DNA of 64,000 nucleotides from a virus (IMGVR_UViG_3300046758_000611:1-64000); one strand, 5' to 3'; shown: positions 8,462-17,552, counted from the stretch's first letter. A program made the numbers and translations. The notes: a model not told the origin generated them from the sequence alone.

Positions 8462-9292
8462 TTAAGACTTAAACAACTCTTCAAAAGCTGCCTCTACATC
8501 TTCCGTGGAAGTTGCATTGGGTTTACTTTTCTCTGAGGTAGCACTTGCAACTTCGGGTTGCTTTACTTCAGTTTGAGTTGATTCAACTACAACTTCATCA
8601 GTTGATACTGATTCGGCCGGTGGTGCATCTTCTTCGGACTCACCACTTACCCATTTTTCAAGAGCATCTTTCAATTCATCATAACTCAATTCTTGATAAA
8701 TTTCTGTGATTTCTGCTTGGTTGTTTGCAACTGACTCTGCGATATTCTTATTGTCAGATACAGGAGATGTGTTGGGTTTTACACGAATATTTGTTTTTGG
8801 AAATGATCGTCCTGCTTCTTCTGCCGAGAGAAACTCAATTGTGATGTCTCTTCCATTAATTGGATCAGTAATGTCTCCATAATCGGGGTCTGCAATAACT
8901 CCGAGTAGTTCTTGATATACTTCTTTACCAAAACCCCAAAAACGAACTCCTTCTGCTTCTTCACCACGAACGATGACAGGAACGAAAGTTCTCATTTTAG
9001 GCATAAGTGAACGTCCCATACGATAATCATCCTTATCTCCACTACGAGTTAACTTTTCAGCAAACTCAACGATAGGGTCTGGACGACCAAACGATTTTGG
9101 GGACAGATATGTCCGGTTGTTGATTCCATAGTGAAAGAACAATTCGATAAACGGATTATCCGGTTGGTGCATATAAGGCACAATACGAACCTGTTGTTTG
9201 CCAGGTTGAGGTTTCCATTGGTAATTCTTACGATTATTACTCTGAGAGAGGTTTGTAAGTTTTGCTTTGATTTTATCTAGGTCAATTGCCAT
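8462..9292 (-). CDS. gp32: Single-stranded DNA-binding protein (T4 gp32-like)
   Basis: 276 residues. It coats single-stranded DNA during replication and recombination. The N-terminus has a short basic helix followed by WKPQPGKQQVRIVPY, a typical gp32 core start. The C-terminal part is acidic and flexible (about 185-276), matching the protein-interaction tail of gp32. The whole protein contains no cysteine, so the zinc-binding site of T4 gp32 is absent. An AAGGA ribosome site precedes the ATG. It sits next to uvsX, as in T4-type replication modules. Confidence 0.9.
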   Translation of the reverse strand: MAIDLDKIKAKLTNLSQSNNRKNYQWKPQPGKQQVRIVPYMHQPDNPFIELFFHYGINNRTYLSPKSFGRPDPIVEFAEKLTRSGDKDDYRMGRSLMPKMRTFVPVIVRGEEAEGVRFWGFGKEVYQELLGVIADPDYGDITDPINGRDITIEFLSAEEAGRSFPKTNIRVKPNTSPVSDNKNIAESVANNQAEITEIYQELSYDELKDALEKWVSGESEEDAPPAESVSTDEVVVESTQTEVKQPEVASATSEKSKPNATSTEDVEAAFEELFKS

Positions 9293-9378
9293 TTTTTAAT
9301 CCTTAATTTAGTATTTGTTATTATTATTCTTAATATAATACAACTCGATTTGAATTTCGTCAATCAGAATTGTATACA

Positions 9379-9609
9379 TCAAGAGAGTTTTTCGCCATTT
9401 TCAACGAAATTGTAAAAGTCCGAAGCAATTTCTAATACTTCGTGTGTAGTTGGAATTGGTGGTATTTCTAAGGGAGTATTTTCAAATCTGGCACGACTTT
9501 CCAACTCGTCTTTTTCCATGTGCCATGCTTCCCATACCATCTCTTTTGCGTTTTTTAACACTTCTAATCGTATGCCGTGGGCATCGTATTTTTTATCTTT
9601 ATTACTCAT
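9379..9609 (-). CDS. Small acidic protein, unknown
   Basis: 76 residues, predicted helical, with a Trp/Met-rich centre (MVWEAWHMEKDELE) and a Pro-containing linker before a C-terminal helix. It lies between the methyltransferase and SSB genes and has its own upstream AT-rich element (9644-9661). No family recognised. The size and location suggest an early or middle regulatory or replication accessory protein; that is inference. Confidence 0.65.
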   Translation of the reverse strand: MSNKDKKYDAHGIRLEVLKNAKEMVWEAWHMEKDELESRARFENTPLEIPPIPTTHEVLEIASDFYNFVENGEKLS

Positions 9610-9643
9610 TTTTTAATTATTATTTAGTCAATTATATTTACTA

Positions 9644-9661
9644 TATATAAATATATTTTAC
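9644..9661 (-). promoter_or_regulatory. AT-rich 18-bp upstream element (copy 2)
   Basis: Identical over 18 bases to the element at 4647-4664, here 35 bases upstream of the 76-residue gene. Candidate promoter for that gene and possibly for SSB and uvsX downstream. Confidence 0.4.
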
Positions 9662-9693
9662 TTGAATTTTATATCAATTTCAAGGCAAAAAAA

Positions 9694-10449
9694 TTAACTT
9701 TTTTTGATCAATCTTTTCTTAGAAAGTTTAACTGCGTTTGGATTTATATCACAACCAATGTAATTGCGATTCAAAGACTTTGCTACTTCAAATGTCGTTC
9801 CACTTCCACAGTAAAAATCACCGACTAAGTCACCTTCATTGCTACTTGCTTTAATAATTCTTTCTAAAATCTTAGGATGTTTTTCACTATAATAATCAGT
9901 TGCTTTTTTAACTTTTAAACCAGATGGAATATCATCCCAAACATTTGTAGGTATCGTTCCAACTTTTAGTTTTTCTTCTGTAATATTCGGTCTATCTTGT
10001 TTTTTACTGATTACTGATTTATATGGAACTCTGATGGACATATCATTAAAAACAAAATCATCAGACTTTGTGTATACGATTATATAATCATGCTTTTTTG
10101 CAAATTCTTTTTTTCCTCGTCCACCTATATTAAATTTTACGACAATTTGATTTCTGAAATTTTCATATCCAAACACACTATCCATTAGAATTCGTATCCA
10201 ATGTACAATTCGTAAATCCATTTGTAAATAAATTGTACCGGTGTCAGACAATATACGTTTCATTTCATGCAAACGAGGAATATAATGATTGTTTATTTCG
10301 TTTTTATTTGGTTTTAAATCTGTGTAATCCTTAAATTTTTTACCAGTTCCATATAAAATATCACAATAAATTAAGTTTACACATTCAGAATCCAATTTAT
10401 TTAGAAGTGTTAAGTTATCGCAAGTATGAACTTCGTTTTCTATTTTCAC
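9694..10449 (-). CDS. DNA methyltransferase, beta-class (N4/N6 amino type), with altered catalytic motif
   Basis: 251 residues, GTG start. The order is catalytic motif IV first, then SAM-binding motif I near the C-terminus, as in beta-class amino-methyltransferases. Motif I reads DFYCGSGTT (about 213-221) followed by IGCDIN, where the Asp would contact SAM. The motif IV position reads CDILYGTG instead of the usual DPPY/DPPF followed by NTG: the Asp is kept but both prolines are replaced by Ile-Leu. Segments such as HDYIIVYTK and HPKILERIIKASSNEGD are otherwise typical. It may protect phage DNA from restriction, or be weakened or altered in target. It starts 3 bases after the SpoVR stop, so it is in the same operon. 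Confidence 0.8.
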   Translation of the reverse strand: MKIENEVHTCDNLTLLNKLDSECVNLIYCDILYGTGKKFKDYTDLKPNKNEINNHYIPRLHEMKRILSDTGTIYLQMDLRIVHWIRILMDSVFGYENFRNQIVVKFNIGGRGKKEFAKKHDYIIVYTKSDDFVFNDMSIRVPYKSVISKKQDRPNITEEKLKVGTIPTNVWDDIPSGLKVKKATDYYSEKHPKILERIIKASSNEGDLVGDFYCGSGTTFEVAKSLNRNYIGCDINPNAVKLSKKRLIKKS

Positions 10450-10452
10450 TTA

Positions 10453-12018
10453 TCAAAGTTTACCACCTTCGTATCTTTTAAGTTCTCCATTGTTAAATCT
10501 ATACCTAACTTCAATTTCAATGGTTTCTTTTTCGGCACCGTATCCTTCTTCTACAAGATCATATGTTAAAAGATTAATTGGTTTTTTGATAATTTCGTGT
10601 AAGTATGCCATTGTACCAGTTGCATATTTTATATCAAGTGGTCTGCCTTCAAAGTCATGTCTAAGTAATATTTCAGTATTTTTATATTTCATATTCTCCA
10701 TGTAAATAACAGGTCTTCCCATATTAACATGACGATTTACAAGTTTTTTCTTGATTGCCTTATAATCTTTGCTTACGACAACATACTTGTTTGTAGACTT
10801 ATCAAGTGCATATTCAAAATACTCATTTTTTTCACAAAACTCTTTTGTAAAAAATTCATTTAAAAAAGTTACATCGTTATAGTTTTCACGAACTTCATAG
10901 ATTTTTTCACGACCCAAATTAAGATTCTTATTCCAATATCTTTTTTCATCTCCATTGTCGCAATTTTCGTATTCCTTACCAAACTTTCCTTTATTCCAAC
11001 GATCTTCAATATCTCGCAACAAAGAATTACCAAGTTTATATGGATTATTCATGTTATATTTTCCACCTAAAACACCAGCATGATGTTTTGCATACGCAAA
11101 GATTCCTTCATCTCCTGCAAAATTACAAGTCGCCATAATATATGAATCCCAATAACTTGCCCAACCTTCATTTAGAACCTTTGTCATTCCTTGTGGACGA
11201 TAGTAAATAGATTCATCACGAATCATACTAAGAATATTTTGTTGCCAAGGTTCTAAACGACAATGGTTAATAATCATAAGCATAATATCACGTTCAGGAC
11301 GCAAGGGAAATTTATTTTCTGCTAATTTTTTTCTTTCTTCACGTTCACTTCTTTGCTTTTCAATATAATGCGTGGGATTAACATACTTTTGCATATACTC
11401 TTTAGTATCTAATCTTGTAACGTGTTCACGTGGTTGACGATCTTCAAAGTTAAATTTTGTTGCTTTCTTTAGATTACTTTCACGATAACAAAGTGAAGGA
11501 TCAATTAGATCGTCAATTGCCAAGGCCGCATTCAAAAAGTCTTTTACTTTTTTACGTCCAAAACGATCCATATACATACGAATTTTATCACTATGATTTG
11601 CCATAACATTCATCATATTACGATTAGTATGCTTGAACATAATGTTGTTCTTAAAGAAATCACTATGTGCAGTTGCGTGTGCAACAACAGTCAAATTATC
11701 AACAATAGGATTATTTCTTTGTAGGTACATATAAGTCGGATCGGTATTTACCACCATTTCATAAATCTTACCCATACCTGAATGATATTGATGATGAAGT
11801 TGTTCAAATTGTTGTCCAAAATTAAAATGTGGGTAACGAACAGGAAACCCACCATAGGCCGCAATTTCAACTATTTCATCCGCATCAAATTCTTCAATAC
11901 ATAAAGGGTATGGATCAAGTCCATTATCATAACAGGCCTTTAGTACATCAGGTATAAGTTTTGCAAGTTCTTTGCAAACTCCATATTGTAATTTATCACT
12001 TTCCCATGCAATTCCCAT
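10453..12018 (-). CDS. spoVR: SpoVR-family protein (YcgB-like)
   Basis: 521 residues, close to the usual length for SpoVR/YcgB. Diagnostic stretches include the His-rich QFEQLHHQYHSGMGKIYEMV, the AHATAHSDFFKNN segment and LNEGWASYW. The biochemical function of SpoVR is not established. In bacteria the family is linked to spore cortex formation in Bacillus and, in non-sporulating bacteria, co-occurs with PrkA/YeaG kinase and the DUF444 protein YeaH. Here it follows exactly those two genes, 4 bases after the DUF444 stop, so the whole trio is one operon. Confidence 0.9.
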   Translation of the reverse strand: MGIAWESDKLQYGVCKELAKLIPDVLKACYDNGLDPYPLCIEEFDADEIVEIAAYGGFPVRYPHFNFGQQFEQLHHQYHSGMGKIYEMVVNTDPTYMYLQRNNPIVDNLTVVAHATAHSDFFKNNIMFKHTNRNMMNVMANHSDKIRMYMDRFGRKKVKDFLNAALAIDDLIDPSLCYRESNLKKATKFNFEDRQPREHVTRLDTKEYMQKYVNPTHYIEKQRSEREERKKLAENKFPLRPERDIMLMIINHCRLEPWQQNILSMIRDESIYYRPQGMTKVLNEGWASYWDSYIMATCNFAGDEGIFAYAKHHAGVLGGKYNMNNPYKLGNSLLRDIEDRWNKGKFGKEYENCDNGDEKRYWNKNLNLGREKIYEVRENYNDVTFLNEFFTKEFCEKNEYFEYALDKSTNKYVVVSKDYKAIKKKLVNRHVNMGRPVIYMENMKYKNTEILLRHDFEGRPLDIKYATGTMAYLHEIIKKPINLLTYDLVEEGYGAEKETIEIEVRYRFNNGELKRYEGGKL

Positions 12019-12022
12019 AATT

Positions 12023-13177
12023 TTAAAAAGGTACTTCCTCTTCGGCAGGAGTTAATAATTTTTTAAGTGACTTTAATACATCACTTCTGTCATCCAACGA
12101 TGTGGTTACAATGGTTTTGGGATCAAGTTCACCACTTGATAATTTAGATTGAATGTGTGGTAAAAATGTTGCCCAACTTCTGATTGCTTTTACTTCTGTA
12201 ATTCCGATTAAATTAGAATACTTTTGCATCTTTTTAAGATAATCAACACACACTTCATTGTCTGAACCAAAATTTTCTCCATCACTTAAATAAAATACAT
12301 AAATATTCCACTCATCGAGAGGAAATGCCTTTTCAACAATGTCATCAACTAAGTGAAACGCACTACTAATTTGAGTTCCTCCTCCACTTTTGTATTTGTA
12401 AAACTTTTCTTGGTCTACTTCTTGAGCATGATGATCATGTACAATATATTTTACCTGAGTTTCTTGGTAAAATCGTTGCACCCAGTTATCTAAATACCAA
12501 CACAATTCACGAACAATTTCTCGTTTTTCTTCATCCATACTTGCAGAGATATCAGATACAAAAAATATTACAGCATTTGTATCAGGGTTTTCGACCGAAC
12601 TCCAACTTCTAAATTCTTTATCGTCTTTAACTGGATAAAAGTTAGATAAATCCTCAGGATCATATTCACTTGAGGAAATAAGTCGTTTGAAAGCATTTTT
12701 TAATGTTTTTCGTTTATGAAGTAAACTATTATTTCCTACTTTTGCGATACGATTCCATTTAATTTTTTCTTTAACCATCTCACCATTTTCTTTTGGAAGA
12801 AGATTGGGAAGTTGCAGTTCTTCTCCTATCATATCAAAGTAAGCATCCATACTAATTCCAACATCAATTTCGTGGCCATCACCTTCACCTTCACCACCAT
12901 CACCTGGTTGACCACCCTGCCCTTGACCTTGGGGTGGTCCTTCTCCTACTTCGTCACCTACGTCTGCCTGTCCGTTTCCAATGCCACTTCCATCGGATGG
13001 TTGCCCATAACGAAAACTCGGAAGTTCTACATGAGGAACTTTTACGACAACAAAGTCTTTTCCACGACGAGTGATTCTCTGTCCTGATTTAATATGATTT
13101 TTAAGTTTATCGGATACGTTTCCTTTAACGATATCACGATACTCTTTATGATCTTCTCTGATTCTGCGAGATGGCAT
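12023..13177 (-). CDS. yeaH: DUF444 / YeaH-family VWA-domain protein
   Basis: 384 residues. The N-terminus is basic. A Gly/Gln/Glu-rich low-complexity linker spans about 65-105. The C-terminal half is a von Willebrand A-like domain with a MIDAS-type DISAS motif (FFVSDISASMDEEK) and later SGGGTQISSAF and YLSDGENFGSD segments. This matches YeaH/YhbH (DUF444), the genetic partner of PrkA kinase. The gene lies 32 bases after prkA and 4 bases before spoVR. Function is presumably binding or presenting substrate to the kinase; this is inferred from the partnership. Confidence 0.9.
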   Translation of the reverse strand: MPSRRIREDHKEYRDIVKGNVSDKLKNHIKSGQRITRRGKDFVVVKVPHVELPSFRYGQPSDGSGIGNGQADVGDEVGEGPPQGQGQGGQPGDGGEGEGDGHEIDVGISMDAYFDMIGEELQLPNLLPKENGEMVKEKIKWNRIAKVGNNSLLHKRKTLKNAFKRLISSSEYDPEDLSNFYPVKDDKEFRSWSSVENPDTNAVIFFVSDISASMDEEKREIVRELCWYLDNWVQRFYQETQVKYIVHDHHAQEVDQEKFYKYKSGGGTQISSAFHLVDDIVEKAFPLDEWNIYVFYLSDGENFGSDNEVCVDYLKKMQKYSNLIGITEVKAIRSWATFLPHIQSKLSSGELDPKTIVTTSLDDRSDVLKSLKKLLTPAEEEVPF

Positions 13178-13209
13178 ATAGAATTATCCGTTGATTATTA
13201 TTATTAATA

Positions 13210-15312
13210 TTAATCTTCGTCTTCGTCTGCGTCACCTCTTGCGAAAATACTACCTACATAAGTAAGAACATCCGAAGCACTATCTTCATCGTATCCAAAA
13301 GATGTAATAAGACGTTGCTTCAACGCATCAATTTTTTCAAGAAGTTCTTTGTCAACTACAGTTGCAGTATCTTGAGCAAGAGCAGATAACTTGATGCTAT
13401 CTTTGGTATCTTCAAACAACTTCTTTTCAAGTGCTTTGTATAACTGCTCATTAGAGTCGTATTTAAACTCTTTACCTTTGGCGGCAAGTCCACCCATGTA
13501 GTTCATAATTTCTCTACGAAAATCGTCTTTCATTCCCTCAGAAATTCCTATTTTTTCTTCTATACTACGCATAAGTTGTTCATTTGCAGTTTCTTCTTTT
13601 CCAGTTACAGGGTTTGTAACTTTCTCGTCCTGAATATAAGCAACAATATTATCAATATAGTTTGTGCAAGTTGCTTTTATTGCTTCTTCACTGCTACTAA
13701 GTGCCTGTTGCACTTCTCTTTTCACAATTCTGTCATATTCTTTTTCAACCATTTCAAGTCTTTCCATCATGTTCTTTTTATCATCTTCTGATGAAAACCC
13801 ACTATGACTTTTCAACCCTTCACGGATTTGTGCAAATAACATAAATGGATTTAAACTCTTAGCACCCATTCTTGGATTAACAATTGCATTGGAAAACTGA
13901 TTTTGAATGAAACGTGCTGACACCCCACCATATAATCCTTCTTTTGGAGATTCTTCTTGCATTTCTTTTACGTGTTCATCCGTAAAACCATGCACACTTT
14001 GACCATTGTAAAGTTTTGCCTTCTGAATAATACTCATATCTTGCTTTGTGCTTTCTTCTAAACGACTTACAACTGCAAATAAAGCAGCCAAATATGTTGT
14101 ATGTGGTGCAATGTGTTTGTTTACAGTACTTTTGTTATAGAAGTGATCATAAATCTTCTTTTCTTCGTCAATCTTGAGAAGGTACGGAATATCAATTTTA
14201 ATTGTTCTGTCACGAAGTGCTTCCATGAATTTGTTGTTGGTTAATTTTTCAAATTCAGCATTATTTGTATGACCAAGAATAACTTCATCAATCGGTACTT
14301 GATTGAAACGACGTGGTTTAACACGGTGTTCTTGGGTTGCCCCAAGTAAATCATATAAGAACTCAGTTTGAAGTTTAAGAATTTCTTGGAACTCAATCAA
14401 ACCACGATTTGATACGAGAAATTCTCCATCAAAATCAAATGCACGGGGATCACTTTCACTTCCGTATTCTGCTAACTTACGATAATTAATATCACCGGTA
14501 AGTTCGGTTGCATCTTGTGACTTTTCGTCTTTCGGTTGAAAAGTTCCTATACCGATGCGGTTTTTTTCTGACAATGCAACTCGTCTGACTACAATATGAT
14601 CTAGTACTTTGCGATAGTCTCCACCATGCAATTCCATTAATTGGTTATAGTAAAATTCATTTACCGGGTTTAATGCTCCATCTAATTTGATTCGATAGTC
14701 ATCTTTGTCAAGAGTTGAATTAATTTTAGAAATAATAGATTCTTTAATGTCTTCTGGTAAGAGTTTCAATGGCTCTTCGTTCATTGGACACGGAACGAGT
14801 TTTTCATTTCCACTTTCATCGGTAAGTTTCCAACTAAATGAATATAATGCACCTTCATTAGTTCGTGTGTATGCCTCAAGACCTTTTTTCAGTGCAGTAA
14901 CAATTGTAGACTTACTACTTCCAACAGGGCCGTGGAGTAATATAACACGTCGTTCTGGTCCGTAATGTCTACTTGCACTTTTAAGTATGTCCATAAACTC
15001 CATTAGATTTTCCTCAAGTCCATAAATTGAGATGTCACCGAGTCCTTCAAAGAATTTGTATCTTACATATGTTCGTTTGCAATAAGTTGTCTCGTTAGTT
15101 CCATGAGACATTACCATGTCGTATAATCTTTGATATGAATTTCTTGCGATGGTAGGTTTTTCTTCCACCATATTGATGTAATCCCAAAACGAACCTGTCC
15201 AATTTAACGATTCGTATGATTGAATTGCGTCATTGTTTTCAGACTTAATTAAAGATTCAAGACTACTTTTTGAATCTTTCTTTTTTTCTTCATATCTTTT
15301 TTTATTTTCCAT
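13210..15312 (-). CDS. prkA: PrkA/YeaG-family AAA serine protein kinase
   Basis: 700 residues from the ATG at 15312, which has AAGG eight bases upstream; an adjacent ATG two codons earlier and a TTG further upstream are less likely. The AAA part carries Walker A LLHGPVGSSKST and the downstream EILKLQTEFLYDLLGATQE and DEVILGHTNNAEF stretches that are hallmarks of PrkA. The C-terminal kinase-like region continues for about 300 residues. PrkA/YeaG proteins act in stress, nitrogen-starvation or sporulation responses in bacteria. It is slightly longer than typical family members. It is the first gene of the PrkA-DUF444-SpoVR trio. Confidence 0.92.
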   Translation of the reverse strand: MENKKRYEEKKKDSKSSLESLIKSENNDAIQSYESLNWTGSFWDYINMVEEKPTIARNSYQRLYDMVMSHGTNETTYCKRTYVRYKFFEGLGDISIYGLEENLMEFMDILKSASRHYGPERRVILLHGPVGSSKSTIVTALKKGLEAYTRTNEGALYSFSWKLTDESGNEKLVPCPMNEEPLKLLPEDIKESIISKINSTLDKDDYRIKLDGALNPVNEFYYNQLMELHGGDYRKVLDHIVVRRVALSEKNRIGIGTFQPKDEKSQDATELTGDINYRKLAEYGSESDPRAFDFDGEFLVSNRGLIEFQEILKLQTEFLYDLLGATQEHRVKPRRFNQVPIDEVILGHTNNAEFEKLTNNKFMEALRDRTIKIDIPYLLKIDEEKKIYDHFYNKSTVNKHIAPHTTYLAALFAVVSRLEESTKQDMSIIQKAKLYNGQSVHGFTDEHVKEMQEESPKEGLYGGVSARFIQNQFSNAIVNPRMGAKSLNPFMLFAQIREGLKSHSGFSSEDDKKNMMERLEMVEKEYDRIVKREVQQALSSSEEAIKATCTNYIDNIVAYIQDEKVTNPVTGKEETANEQLMRSIEEKIGISEGMKDDFRREIMNYMGGLAAKGKEFKYDSNEQLYKALEKKLFEDTKDSIKLSALAQDTATVVDKELLEKIDALKQRLITSFGYDEDSASDVLTYVGSIFARGDADEDED

Positions 15313-15356
15313 AACCATTACCTTATATTTTTTTTGTGAGTGAGTCAAATGTTTTA

Positions 15357-15755
15357 TCAAATATTTTGAATTTTAAACAATTTTGTATCAATTTTTCTAA
15401 TGTCACCCGTAGGTGAAGTTAATAATATACAATTTTCATAATTGTTCCAATTAATTTGGAATTTCAAATCAAGAAGACCGTTATTTAAATGTTTAATTAG
15501 CATATTCAGTGAATTTATTGTGTATATAGTGTTTGAATCTTTTTTTCTATGAACACTTATAGTATTACTAAAGAAGTTACTTTTATTTAGTAAAGCAGAA
15601 TTTATATTGTATGTCAAATAAATCTCATTTAAATCATCGACATTCTGCAAAGCATACACTTTTCCGAATAAAATATCATAAAAACTCGAAACCTGCTTGA
15701 TAATTTCATTATAGTTCTGAATATCTGTAAATGTACAAAGTAGTTGAGTTTTCAT
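15357..15755 (-). CDS. Small protein, unknown, paired with polymerase-like gene
   Basis: 132 residues from the ATG at 15755, chosen because AAAAGG lies nine bases upstream; a longer reading to 15815 would overlap the upstream gene by 8 bases. The protein begins MKTQLLCTFTD and has alternating strands and helices with many Asn, Lys and Ile. No family recognised. It sits between the family A polymerase-like gene and prkA. An ATAAATAT word on the plus strand (15787-15795) precedes it, so it may start a transcription unit. Confidence 0.6.
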   Translation of the reverse strand: MKTQLLCTFTDIQNYNEIIKQVSSFYDILFGKVYALQNVDDLNEIYLTYNINSALLNKSNFFSNTISVHRKKDSNTIYTINSLNMLIKHLNNGLLDLKFQINWNNYENCILLTSPTGDIRKIDTKLFKIQNI

Positions 15756-15807
15756 TAATAATAACCTTTTTATTTTGTTAGTTATCCATAAATATATATT
15801 AGAAAAC

Positions 15808-17091
15808 TCAAACATGGATTTCTGCTAAATCTCCATAACTTCCTCCAGCATATAGTTTTAAAGGAAACTGGTCATCTGGATTCATAATTTTTATTATATC
15901 CTTAATCGAATTAAACTCACATTTATGCAAATCAAACAAAAAAGCATCGTATGTATACAACGATAAATTTATTTGTTTTCCATTAATAAATTGTAAAATA
16001 TTTTTCAAAACCTTGCAATTTCTTTCAGTTTCTGCTGATTGTAGTAAATAATTAAAAACTTTATATGGGTTTGGTTTATCTTCAAATACATCAGAATATA
16101 TTCTCCTTTTATATATCCAAGTTTCTACAAAATTATTTTTTTGATAGAAATCTTTAACTTCCATGATATAGTCGTGTATTGATTTCATAAATGGAACATT
16201 ATCAATTATATCTTGGGTTATTCCACCGTACATTAAATTAAATGTAATCTTCTTGGAAAGATCATACTCTTCTTCTGTTAATTCGTCTTTCCCGTGATAC
16301 AGTTTACCTAGATATGTGTGTAAAGATTCGTTGGGTAAATTATATCCTACATGATTGGCAAATAATCTCAAATGATAACTTTCATAATCAATCATTGCCA
16401 TAGCACCGTCATCTCCGTATCTACTTACATAATCGTTTCGTTCTCCTTCCTTTTTATTTAATGCAAGAAAATTTATATTGTTATATCGATTACTTGGTCT
16501 TGATGTTGGTGTGAATAAATTATATTGAGTGCTAAGTAATCTATTATTCTTTTCGGAAAATATTTTACTTTTTTCCAGTTCACATAATACTTCACTTAAA
16601 TCATTTATAAATTTGTCGGTTGGTGATTCGTATGTGTTTAGTGCATTTTTAATACTTTCGAAGGTATCGTTGAACTTTTTTAAAATCATCATTATAGGAA
16701 TTGATTTATTACTTTTACATCTCGGTAAATCAATTTGAATTTTACTTTTATTTCTATAATAAACATGAAGAGATATATCAACTGAGTTTTCAAAACTTAC
16801 AATATGATTTGTATCCTTTTTATTTACTATTATTTTTCTACAAGAAGATTTTGCAATTTTATCAAGCACTCGTGTATCAATATTCACAACATCAGGATGT
16901 GAAAAGGATACTGCAAATGTATCATTATTATCTATATTTTTAATTAATAAAACTAATGGTTTTACTTCAATTGGGTGAGTTTCCTGTTCTTCTACGAATA
17001 AGTGAAAAAAAAATTGTTCTGTACTATCAAGTTTACTAAGTAAATGTTTGAATTCGGATATTGTTTCAACAAAATGCATTTCGTTTATCAT
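15808..17091 (-). CDS. Divergent family A (Pol I-like) DNA polymerase domain protein
   Basis: 427 residues. Motifs of the family A palm and fingers appear in the right order. A TPTSRPSNRYNNINF segment (194-208) corresponds to the Pol I TGRLSS..PNLQN stretch. Motif A is MIDYESYHLRLFA (233-245) with Asp235. The O-helix is KKITFNLMYGG with Lys280, Phe284 and Tyr288 in the Pol I spacing, but the usual first Arg is missing. Motif C is YTYDAFLFDL with Asp382, where the usual HDE is YDA. I see no 3'-5' exonuclease motifs in the N-terminal 190 residues. Both metal-binding Asp are kept, so activity is possible. A T4-type family B polymerase is not in this window. It could be a repair or accessory polymerase, or a repurposed fold. 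Confidence 0.68.
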   Translation of the reverse strand: MINEMHFVETISEFKHLLSKLDSTEQFFFHLFVEEQETHPIEVKPLVLLIKNIDNNDTFAVSFSHPDVVNIDTRVLDKIAKSSCRKIIVNKKDTNHIVSFENSVDISLHVYYRNKSKIQIDLPRCKSNKSIPIMMILKKFNDTFESIKNALNTYESPTDKFINDLSEVLCELEKSKIFSEKNNRLLSTQYNLFTPTSRPSNRYNNINFLALNKKEGERNDYVSRYGDDGAMAMIDYESYHLRLFANHVGYNLPNESLHTYLGKLYHGKDELTEEEYDLSKKITFNLMYGGITQDIIDNVPFMKSIHDYIMEVKDFYQKNNFVETWIYKRRIYSDVFEDKPNPYKVFNYLLQSAETERNCKVLKNILQFINGKQINLSLYTYDAFLFDLHKCEFNSIKDIIKIMNPDDQFPLKLYAGGSYGDLAEIHV

Positions 17092-17114
17092 AATACGAAA
17101 TGATTTTTAACTTG

Positions 17115-17552
17115 TCAATATGAATTTTTATAAAATTGTGTGACAGATGGAATTTTATTTTTTATTCCACTAAATTTTTTTTCTGCGTTGTTCAGTACAA
17201 GTGTATTATGTTCAATTACTCCCAATTCATTTTTGATATTTCCAGTAGATATAGAATTTAAGTCTCCTGCTATTTTCCAATCAAATTGTATAATTTCAAA
17301 AAAATTCGAGTTTTTAAATCCATTGTATTGATTTATACCAACCTCAACAATTCTATACCGTGGGTCACTTGATTTTTTTATAAAATATCTTGTTATAAAT
17401 TTATTTAAATAATCATCTTTTGTGATTTCTATAATTTCTTCCTCAGGAAATTCCGAAAGATCCCGCAAATTCATTCGTGTTTGTGATACGAGTAATTGCG
17501 AATAAAACGAGTTCAATTCTTCGTTTTCTGTGATATTTTTATTACTTTTCAT
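17115..17552 (-). CDS. Unknown protein next to baseplate genes
   Basis: 145 residues, mixed charge, with no membrane segment or signal. It overlaps the end of the 945-residue structural gene by 11 bases, so it is translationally coupled to it and may be a small baseplate or tail component. No motif recognised. Confidence 0.6.
   Translation of the reverse strand: MKSNKNITENEELNSFYSQLLVSQTRMNLRDLSEFPEEEIIEITKDDYLNKFITRYFIKKSSDPRYRIVEVGINQYNGFKNSNFFEIIQFDWKIAGDLNSISTGNIKNELGVIEHNTLVLNNAEKKFSGIKNKIPSVTQFYKNSY

Noticed and set aside
10453-15312. Bacterial contamination or a misassembled host segment
   Set aside because: The trio is co-directional with and 3-45 bases from phage-type genes on both sides, with the same AT-rich composition and no mobile element boundaries. 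Read mapping would still be the decisive test.
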